Positions 6,144-9,894 of a stretch of 10,398 bases of DNA are shown here, in pieces (position 1 is the first letter of the stretch; the number at the start of each line of letters is the position of its first letter). Below the pieces are notes generated by a model. It made no database searches and was not told where the DNA came from. It saw only the letters and a list, made by a program, of their open reading frames with translations. The translations under genes and the position numbers were made by a program. Source of the stretch: Candidatus Staskawiczbacteria bacterium RIFCSPHIGHO2_02_FULL_34_10 (GTDB lineage: Bacteria > Patescibacteriota > Minisyncoccia > Minisyncoccales > Staskawiczbacteraceae); the NCBI GenBank assembly GCA_001821915.1, contig MHOR01000007.1, forward strand, positions 58,808-69,205, in the 5' to 3' direction.

Positions 6144-6674
6144 ATGAATAAGCCGCAAAAAAATTCTCTAATTAATAAGATTTTAATATATCTAAAAGAT
6201 ACCTCTAAGGATTTACTTGATGTAAGTGTTATGATAATGTTTAACCCTCGTAAGTTAATAAGAGGAATGGGCATCTATAAGGATTATAATTATCCTATTT
6301 ATAATTTAAAGAAAAGTCCATATTTTGTTTTTAGAGATAATAATTTTTATTTAAGTTTTAAGGGAAGGGTAGAAATTATAAAAAACATCATAAAAGACAA
6401 AAAGAAAGTTAAAAAATGGGATGGAAAGTGGAGGGCAGTTATTTTTGATGTTCCGGAACCAAATCGACACGAGAGAAACTTTTTAAGAAGAGAATTAAAA
6501 TGGATGGGTTTTCGAGAGCTCCAGCATAGTATTTGGATTACTCCCCATGATATAGAAAAAGAATTGGTATGCTTGTTAGAGCTCTGGCACAACGACTTTA
6601 GCGGTGATATAAGAATTTTAAAAATAGAAAAAATAATAAATGACAAAGATTTCAGGAAAATTTTTAAAATCTAA
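6144..6674 (+). CDS. PaaX/Cas2-like protein (wHTH plus ferredoxin-like domain)
   Basis: 176 aa. Residues about 8-85 look like a winged helix: helical NKILIYLKDTSKDLLD and a wing-like YFVFRDNNFYLSFKGRVEI. Residues 92-176 carry the PaaX central-domain/Cas2 signature: KWRAVIFDVPE with an Asp (D102) at the end of strand 1, RRELKWMGFRELQHSIWITP (114-133), and a final strand IRILKIEKI. PaaX regulators and Cas2 share this ferredoxin-like fold; CPR homologues are often labelled Cas2 although, as here, no cas1 or CRISPR array is nearby. It could be an autoregulatory repressor or a nucleic-acid-processing enzyme. It is bracketed by two copies of a perfect palindrome; the second copy supplies its stop codon. 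No Shine-Dalgarno is visible in the 6 nt between palindrome and ATG. Confidence 0.8.
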   Translation: MNKPQKNSLINKILIYLKDTSKDLLDVSVMIMFNPRKLIRGMGIYKDYNYPIYNLKKSPYFVFRDNNFYLSFKGRVEIIKNIIKDKKKVKKWDGKWRAVIFDVPEPNRHERNFLRRELKWMGFRELQHSIWITPHDIEKELVCLLELWHNDFSGDIRILKIEKIINDKDFRKIFKI

Positions 6675-6700
6675 TAAAGAACGGCCGTTCTTTATTAGAT
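6669..6700. repeat. 32-bp perfect palindrome, downstream copy
   Basis: Second copy of the palindrome at 6092-6137 in its core 32 bp, and identical over 35 bp (6669-6703). It overlaps the last codon and stop (ATC TAA) of the PaaX/Cas2-like gene and lies 57 nt upstream of the Nudix ATG. Confidence 0.95.
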
Positions 6701-6721
6701 AGTGTTCGTATGGTATTTATT

Positions 6722-6750
6722 TTGATTTAAAGTATGAATTAAGATAATAA
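6722..6750 (+). promoter_or_regulatory. Candidate promoter of the Nudix-MGMT pair
   Basis: TTGATT (6722-6727) followed by GATAAT (6743-6748, 15-nt spacer) or TAATAA (6745-6750, 17-nt spacer). The ATG at 6758 is only 7-9 nt from the -10 box, so the mRNA would have almost no leader. No Shine-Dalgarno is present. Confidence 0.4.
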
Positions 6751-6757
6751 TAAAATC

Positions 6758-7204
6758 ATGCCAAAAGAAAAATCAGCGGGAGCATTAATATATAGAATAC
6801 AAAATAATATTCCTTATTATCTGCTTTTACATTACCATTCAGGTCATTGGGAGTTTGCTAAAGGCCACATTGAAGAAGGTGAAAATCCAGAAGAGGCCGC
6901 AAAAAGAGAGGTAGAAGAAGAAACTGGAATTAAGGATTTAAAAATAATTCCAGGATTTAAAGAATATATTAAATACTTTTTTCGTAATAATTATGATTTA
7001 AAGGGCGAAGCCAAAAAAAAAGCTCCGTGGATTTTTAAATTAGTTGTTTTTTATTTAGCAGAAACTTGCACAGAAGATGTGAAAATTTCAAACGAACATA
7101 TTGGTTTTGTGTGGTTGCCTTACCAAGAAGCGATGAAAAAATTAACTTTTAAAAACGCAAAAAATTTATTAAAAAAAGCCAACAATATTCTTACTAATCA
7201 ATAA
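6758..7204 (+). CDS. Nudix hydrolase, Ap4A-hydrolase-like
   Basis: 148-aa Nudix enzyme. The full Nudix box GX5EX7REUXEEXGU is at residues 36-58: G36, E42, then REVEEETGI (50-58), with metal-binding Glu at 51, 54 and 55. The N-terminal KEKSAGALIYR and the context GHWEFAKGHIEEGE resemble asymmetric bis(5'-nucleosyl)-tetraphosphatases, suggesting hydrolysis of dinucleoside polyphosphates or damaged nucleotides; substrate not certain. It starts just after a probable promoter and is followed after 1 nt by the MGMT-like gene. A fragment of a near-identical start lies at 6041. Confidence 0.93.
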   Translation: MPKEKSAGALIYRIQNNIPYYLLLHYHSGHWEFAKGHIEEGENPEEAAKREVEEETGIKDLKIIPGFKEYIKYFFRNNYDLKGEAKKKAPWIFKLVVFYLAETCTEDVKISNEHIGFVWLPYQEAMKKLTFKNAKNLLKKANNILTNQ

Positions 7205-7205
7205 T

Positions 7206-7457
7206 ATGACCTTATTTCAACAAAAAGTTTACGGAGCAGTAAAAAGAATACCTCAAGGAAAAGTGTTAACTTACAAACAAGTGGCCGAAAAAATAGGTAA
7301 ACCAAATTCTTTTCGCGCTGTTGGCAATGCTTTAAATAAAAATTACGATTCCAAAATGCCATGCCATAGAGTTGCAAGAAGTGATGGGAAATTAGAGGAA
7401 TATAATAGGGGTATAAGTGAAAAAATTAAGTTACTAAAAAAAGAAAAAGCTATATAA
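7206..7457 (+). CDS. Short MGMT-family O6-alkylguanine-DNA alkyltransferase-like protein
   Basis: 83 aa, consisting only of the C-terminal DNA-binding/active-site domain of Ada/Ogt proteins. It shows FQQKVYGAVKRIPQGKVLTYKQVAEKIG (helix-turn-helix), the arginine finger in FRAVGNALNKN (R37) and the active site MPCHRV with the acceptor Cys (C53). The Cys separates it from alkyltransferase-like proteins, which have Trp there. The usual second half with its conserved Glu is replaced by a short basic tail. It starts 1 nt after the Nudix stop, so the two form a repair/housecleaning operon (inference). Its TAA stop is part of the direct repeat flanking a MITE-like relic. Confidence 0.88.
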   Translation: MTLFQQKVYGAVKRIPQGKVLTYKQVAEKIGKPNSFRAVGNALNKNYDSKMPCHRVARSDGKLEEYNRGISEKIKLLKKEKAI

Positions 7458-7459
7458 AT

Positions 7460-7507
7460 ACTTTTAACTACGAAATACTTTTCAGGGCACATTTCGTAAT
7501 TCAAGGT
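7460..7507. mobile_element. Short relic of the same MITE family
   Basis: Left end ACTTTTAACTACGAAAT (7460-7476), right end ATTTCGTAATTCAAGGT (7491-7507). The right end is nearly identical to the end of the 217-bp element (ATTTCGTAATTCAAAGT, 3409-3425). Only 14 nt lie between the ends. TAAATA occurs at 7455-7460 and 7507-7512, a direct repeat consistent with a target duplication, and it contains the stop codon of the upstream gene. Confidence 0.65.
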
Positions 7508-7513
7508 AAATAG

Positions 7514-7522
7514 TTATCCACA
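7514..7522 (+). promoter_or_regulatory. Single DnaA-box consensus match
   Basis: TTATCCACA, an exact match to the classical DnaA box, lies in very AT-rich sequence that also contains two CATATATAG words (7521-7549 region). I saw only one such box, so this may be chance. Confidence 0.3.
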
Positions 7523-7559
7523 TATATAGTATATACTTTCCATATATAGGAGTTATAAT

Positions 7560-7586
7560 TAGACAATAAGTAATTTAAAGTATAAT
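7560..7586 (+). promoter_or_regulatory. Promoter for the 27-aa membrane peptide
   Basis: Exact TATAAT at 7581-7586, with TAGACA (7560-7565, 5/6 match to TTGACA) 15 nt upstream. The predicted start is near 7593, about 12 nt before the ATG at 7606. Confidence 0.5.
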
Positions 7587-7605
7587 AGTAAACGATAAAA
7601 ACAAT

Positions 7606-7689
7606 ATGACACATTATGAGAGGAGATTATTTTTATTTTCCGTGCTTTTCATACTTCTTTCAGTTTTGTTTGTTCAAACAAGTAACTAA
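7606..7689 (+). CDS. Small predicted single-TM peptide (27 aa)
   Basis: A 28-codon frame (with stop) encoding MTHYERR, then a 16-residue hydrophobic stretch LFLFSVLFILLSVLFV (8-23), then QTSN. This positively charged N-terminus, hydrophobic core and polar end is the layout of a small membrane protein. Support comes from an upstream TATAAT promoter and, 5 nt after the stop, a perfect hairpin (7695-7733) followed by a GC-rich terminator. There is no clear Shine-Dalgarno. It could instead be non-coding RNA or a chance frame; no family is recognised. Confidence 0.45.
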   Translation: MTHYERRLFLFSVLFILLSVLFVQTSN

Positions 7690-7694
7690 GCAGG

Positions 7695-7733
7695 ATTAGA
7701 TATATTATTTTACTTTAAAATAATATATCTAAT
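7695..7733. repeat. Perfect 18-bp AT-rich hairpin
   Basis: ATTAGATATATTATTTTA (7695-7712), loop CTT, then its exact complement (7716-7733). It stands between the small ORF and the rplT terminator. It begins with ATTAGAT, one of the 7-bp words of the intergenic arrays. It may assist termination of the plus-strand transcript. Confidence 0.85.
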
Positions 7734-7736
7734 AAT

Positions 7737-7780
7737 AACTAAAAACCGCCCTAAACTTTTCAGTTGGGCGGTTTTTAGTT
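7737..7780 (-). terminator. rplT: Terminator of the infC-rpmI-rplT operon (probably bidirectional)
   Basis: 15-bp perfect stem AACTAAAAACCGCCC / GGGCGGTTTTTAGTT (7737-7751, 7766-7780) with a 14-nt loop. A-runs on one side and T-runs on the other let it work for rplT on the minus strand and for the small gene on the plus strand. It overlaps the rplT stop codon by two bases. Confidence 0.9.
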
Positions 7781-8162
7781 ATTTAGCTTCTTTTTCGTCT
7801 TTTTTGGAATTATTATATATTAGCACTTCTTCAACTATTTTTTTAAAAACTTCAGGATTTTTAACGATAAGCTGTGATAAAATCTTTCTGTCTATTTCTA
7901 TATTTTTTTTCTTTAAACCATTTATAAACCTACTGTAGTTAATTCCCAAAGCTCTGCAAGCTGCATTAATTTGTAATTGCCACAATTGCCTAAAGTCTCT
8001 CTTTTTTACTTTTCTATCGCGATATGAATAAGTCCATGCGTGGCGTAACGCATCTTTTGCTAACTTATACTTTGATTTTCTTCCATATTTAAAACCTTTG
8101 GCTTGTTTTAATAAGTGTTTTCTATGTTTGCGGGCTGTTTTTCCTTTTTTTATTCTTGTCAT
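7779..8162 (-). CDS. rplT: Ribosomal protein L20
   Basis: 127-aa large-subunit protein bL20, needed early in 50S assembly and, in several bacteria, a translational repressor of its own operon. Conserved blocks: ARKHRKHLLKQAKGFKYGRKS, AWTYSYRDRKVKKRDFRQLW, QINAACRALGINYSRFINGL, and EIDRKILSQL. The C-terminal 10 residues after VEEVLIYNN are a lysine/glutamate extension compared with E. coli L20. The ATG follows rpmI by an inverted 7-bp repeat array, which reaches to 2 nt before the start. No Shine-Dalgarno is seen. Confidence 0.98.
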   Translation of the reverse strand: MTRIKKGKTARKHRKHLLKQAKGFKYGRKSKYKLAKDALRHAWTYSYRDRKVKKRDFRQLWQLQINAACRALGINYSRFINGLKKKNIEIDRKILSQLIVKNPEVFKKIVEEVLIYNNSKKDEKEAK

Positions 8163-8163
8163 A

Positions 8164-8237
8164 ATTAGGTGTTTGGTTTTGGGTTTTGGGTGTTAGCTTG
8201 TCGTTTTTTTCTAACACCTATAATACCTAATACCTAT
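8164..8237. repeat. Inverted 7-bp repeat array between rpmI and rplT
   Basis: On the plus strand 8164-8191 reads ATTAGGT GTTTGGT TTTGGGT TTTGGGT, then GTTAG. On the minus strand 8237-8211 reads ATAGGT ATTAGGT ATTATAGGT GTTAG. The innermost GGTGTTAG (8189-8196) and CTAACACC (8211-8218) pair across a 14-nt loop. The array begins at the rpmI stop codon (TAG within TAGGTAT) and ends next to the rplT ATG, so it fills the gap. Confidence 0.85.
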
Positions 8238-8422
8238 GATTGTAAATATCTCTTAACTCGTTTTACTTCAGATTTAGAAAGCGATACCCATTTTCTACCT
8301 TTTCTTTTTGCTTCGCCAGTTTTTTTTGAACGATAATGATTCTGGCCTGAAAGCCTTCTTAAAATTTTTCCAGTTTTTGTTATTTTAAAACGCTTTGTCA
8401 GCGCCTTTTTGGTCTTATTCAT
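8234..8422 (-). CDS. rpmI: Ribosomal protein L35
   Basis: 62-aa bL35, very basic: MNKTKKALTKRFKITKTGK, then LRRLSGQNHYRSKKTGEAKR and a KRVKRYL end. Length and the N-terminal KTKKALTKRFK match the family (about 64 aa). An in-frame ATG 14 codons upstream (8464) would add MSCGPSVGIFSQKN, which is not L35-like, so the 8422 start is preferred. A GTAGGAA lies about 20 nt upstream, too far for a normal Shine-Dalgarno. Second gene of infC-rpmI-rplT. Confidence 0.95.
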   Translation of the reverse strand: MNKTKKALTKRFKITKTGKILRRLSGQNHYRSKKTGEAKRKGRKWVSLSKSEVKRVKRYLQS

Positions 8423-8474
8423 ATTTTTTTGCGAAAAAATTCCTACGCTTGGCCCACAGGACATCCCGAAGGCT

Positions 8475-8545
8475 GATTACGAATTTTTTCGAATTACCAA
8501 TACGCCATTCGGTTTATTCGTAATTCGCTCAAATTCGTAATTCGT
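8475..8545. mobile_element. Palindromic element with AGCCTT flanks between infC and rpmI
   Basis: 71 bp bounded by AAGGCT at 8469-8474 and 8546-8551 (AGCCTT on the coding strand), a 6-bp direct repeat. Its ends contain GATTACGAATTT (8475-8486) and, inverted, AAATTCGTAAT (8531-8541), and the interior repeats ATTCGTA and ATTCG. The infC stop TAG overlaps the left direct repeat. ATTACGA also forms the ends of the 217-bp element at 3209. Confidence 0.6.
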
Positions 8546-8549
8546 AAGG

Positions 8550-9059
8550 CTATGCTTTTGAAATTATCATTGTAAAACCCTTTGGCTCACGCTTTAATTC
8601 TCTTTCAGTTTTAATCGGTAGTAAATTATTTAGTGTTTGAAAAAAAAATTCTATTTTCTTTTTTGCAAATTCTCCCATTGCTTTTTCTCTGCCCTTTAAC
8701 ATCATGCCGATTTTTACTTTGTCGCCTTCTTTTAAAAACTTTTCAGCTTGCTTGGCTTTTACCTCAATGTCGTGAGGAGAAATATTAAATCCAATCTGTA
8801 TCTCTTTAAGTTTTGATACTTTTGTCTTTACTTTTATCTTCCGTTCTTTTTTCTGCAAGGAATAAAGATATTTTCCATAGTCTCCTATTCTGCAAACTGG
8901 CGGATCAACTTTTTCAGTAACCTGTATCAAATCTAAATTTTTAGATTTTGCTAAATCAATTGCTGAAAATATATTCATAACACCAAGCTGCGCGCCAGTT
9001 TCATCTATAACTCTTACCTCTTTTGCTCGTATAAAATTGTTGATAGGTATTTTTTCGAT
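8550..9059 (-). CDS. infC: Translation initiation factor IF-3 (non-AUG start likely)
   Basis: IF-3 binds the 30S subunit and checks the start codon. The N-terminal domain begins before any AUG: INNFIRAKEVRVIDETGAQLG is encoded at about 9044-8982 and is a conserved IF-3 block; it is followed by DLAKSKNLDLIQV and PPVCRIGDYGKYLY. The C-terminal domain has KEIQIGFNISPHDIEVKAKQAEKFL and KGFTMIISK. The in-frame stop TAA at 9075-9077 leaves no ATG, GTG or TTG upstream of the conserved block. Possible starts are ATC at 9059-9057 (used here, 169 aa), ATA at 9050-9048 and ATC at 9044-9042. E. coli infC is known to start at AUU and to be autoregulated through it. The ATG at 8978 would delete the first conserved block. 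Confidence 0.95.
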   Translation of the reverse strand: MEKIPINNFIRAKEVRVIDETGAQLGVMNIFSAIDLAKSKNLDLIQVTEKVDPPVCRIGDYGKYLYSLQKKERKIKVKTKVSKLKEIQIGFNISPHDIEVKAKQAEKFLKEGDKVKIGMMLKGREKAMGEFAKKKIEFFFQTLNNLLPIKTERELKREPKGFTMIISKA

Positions 9060-9141
9060 GTTGGAAGTCGAAAATTAGAGATTGGAAGTTAGCAATTTTT
9101 ATAATTTCTAACATCTAACATCTAATGTCCAATATCTATTT
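9060..9141. repeat. Inverted 7-bp repeat array between ssrA and infC
   Basis: Plus strand from 9060: GTTGGAA GTCGAAA ATTAGAG ATTGGAA GTTAGCA. Minus strand from 9134: ATTGGAC ATTAGAT GTTAGAT GTTAGAA. Both halves are degenerate copies of RTTRGAN and face each other, so the block is a palindrome of 7-bp words. Its infC-proximal edge is directly next to the possible ATC start codon. Confidence 0.8.
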
Positions 9142-9144
9142 TAG

Positions 9145-9504
9145 TGGAGATGGAGGAGTTGAATCCTCGTCTGAAAAATTCTTAAAAAACAAATCTACAA
9201 GTTTGTCTTATCTTGGCGGGCAAGCCCTTTTAAAATATTAAATAAAAGATAAGCGAAATTCTAATATCCGAGCTTTAATTTATCTCAACAATTATTCTAA
9301 AGCTAAAATAATTGTCTATCTCGATTATATAACACCTTTATCTACTTATCGAGAATTAATAGTAAAGATGCAGCATTAAGCGTATGCTAGTGCTGGTTGC
9401 TTATTTGAAAAATTAGCAATTATTGTTTTCTGGAAGTTTTTTGAGATTCCAGAATACTCAACTTGCATTGTTTTAAAGAACTAATCATCGAAACTTTCAT
9501 CCCC
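9145..9504 (-). ncRNA. ssrA: Transfer-messenger RNA (tmRNA)
   Basis: 360-nt RNA that frees stalled ribosomes with SmpB. The tRNA-like domain has acceptor strands GGGGATG (9504-9498) and CATCTCC (9152-9146) pairing 7/7 with a G3-U70 wobble, the alanine identity element, and discriminator A at 9145. The genome then reads CTA, so CCA must be added enzymatically. The T-arm contains TTCAAC. The long helix joining the two ends is visible: the stretch at 9480-9460 is largely complementary to 9203-9179 (CAAGTT with AACTTG). A GGGCTTGCCC hairpin lies in the 3' pseudoknot region. The tag frame is at 9417-9376. It lies downstream of smpB and the GIY-YIG gene on the same strand. Confidence 0.95.
9376..9417 (-). 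CDS. ssrA: tmRNA-encoded proteolysis tag
   Basis: The resume codon GCT at 9417-9415 is preceded by TAATT, matching the TAGTC-type determinant upstream of the E. coli resume codon. The frame encodes ANFSNKQPALAYA and ends at TAA (9378-9376). The end ALAYA differs from the usual ALAA. The exact resume codon is inferred from this motif and from the Ala start. Confidence 0.8.
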   Translation of the reverse strand, partial: ANFSNKQPALAYA

Positions 9505-9608
9505 CCGCCCGCAACGCTTCGCCCGCTAGCAACGCTAAGCTAACCACCAAGGCTATCCAGACTATGAGGCTGAGTAGCTTTGCGGGCTAGCGTAGCGATG
9601 CGGGCGGG
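9504..9608. repeat. GC-rich imperfect inverted repeat upstream of ssrA
   Basis: Left arm 9504-9542 begins CCCGCCCGCAACGCT and ends GCTAAGCTA; right arm 9575-9608, read inverted, is CCCGCCCGCATCGCT and later CTAGCCCGCAAAGCTA. The arms align with one gap of 4-5 nt and few mismatches, separated by 32 nt. GCAACGCT occurs twice in the left arm. GC content is far above that of the surrounding DNA. It starts at the first base of tmRNA. The rest of the gap, to the GIY-YIG stop at 9647, shows nothing else clear. Confidence 0.85.
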
Positions 9609-9646
9609 CCCGTTCACTACCCAAGCATTATGGGCGAAGTAATATT

Positions 9647-9892
9647 TTAAATATCACTTAGCCTTCTTTTTAAATATGCTCTTCCAAAGCCAGTTTTAAA
9701 AGATTTTTCTCTTTTTACAGCGTCATTTAAAATATTGCAAGCTTCATAATACACTAATTTGAATGGTTTTCTATTTCTGGTTGATTCCGTTAATCCAGCA
9801 TTATGTTCTTTAAATCTTTTTACCAAGTCACTAGTATGACCTATATACAATTTTTTATCTTTCAGACTTTGAATGACATAAACATAATGCAT
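9647..9892 (-). CDS. Small GIY-YIG nuclease-domain protein (UPF0213/YhbQ-like)
   Basis: 81 aa, one GIY-YIG domain. The motif is YVYVIQS (3-9) and LYIGHT (15-20), with the catalytic Arg in LVKRFKEHN (R26, H30, N31) and the metal Glu in AVKREKSFK (E62); the end FGRAYLKRRL fits the family. All expected residues are present, so DNA nuclease activity is possible, but the cellular role of this small family is not settled. It begins 2 nt after the smpB stop (TAGGCATG), so it is co-transcribed with smpB, and it separates smpB from ssrA. Confidence 0.92.
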   Translation of the reverse strand: MHYVYVIQSLKDKKLYIGHTSDLVKRFKEHNAGLTESTRNRKPFKLVYYEACNILNDAVKREKSFKTGFGRAYLKRRLSDI

Positions 9893-9894
9893 GC

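Noticed and set aside
6144..6674. CRISPR-Cas locus based on the Cas2-like protein
   Set aside because: No cas1, no other cas genes and no spacer-repeat array in the window. The protein is longer than Cas2 and has an N-terminal wHTH-like part.
7514..7522. Replication origin at the DnaA-box match
   Set aside because: Only a single box was seen, with no dnaA, dnaN or rpmH nearby. AT-rich flanks are common in this genome.
8423..8464. rpmI starting at ATG 8464
   Set aside because: The extra 14 residues do not resemble L35, and the internal ATG gives the family's normal N-terminus and length.
8550..8978. infC starting at ATG 8978
   Set aside because: The conserved IF-3 N-terminal block is encoded in the same frame directly upstream, so this start would remove it.
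9060..9141. 7-bp word arrays as a CRISPR or as DNA uptake sequences
   Set aside because: Units are 7 bp without spacers and face each other; no CRISPR geometry. Uptake words would be a single conserved sequence, while these vary by locus.
9609..9646. Hairpin-like ACTACCCA / TGGGCGAAGT stretch after the GIY-YIG gene as a terminator
   Set aside because: The pairing is short and imperfect and no T-run follows on the minus strand; termination here would also cut off ssrA.
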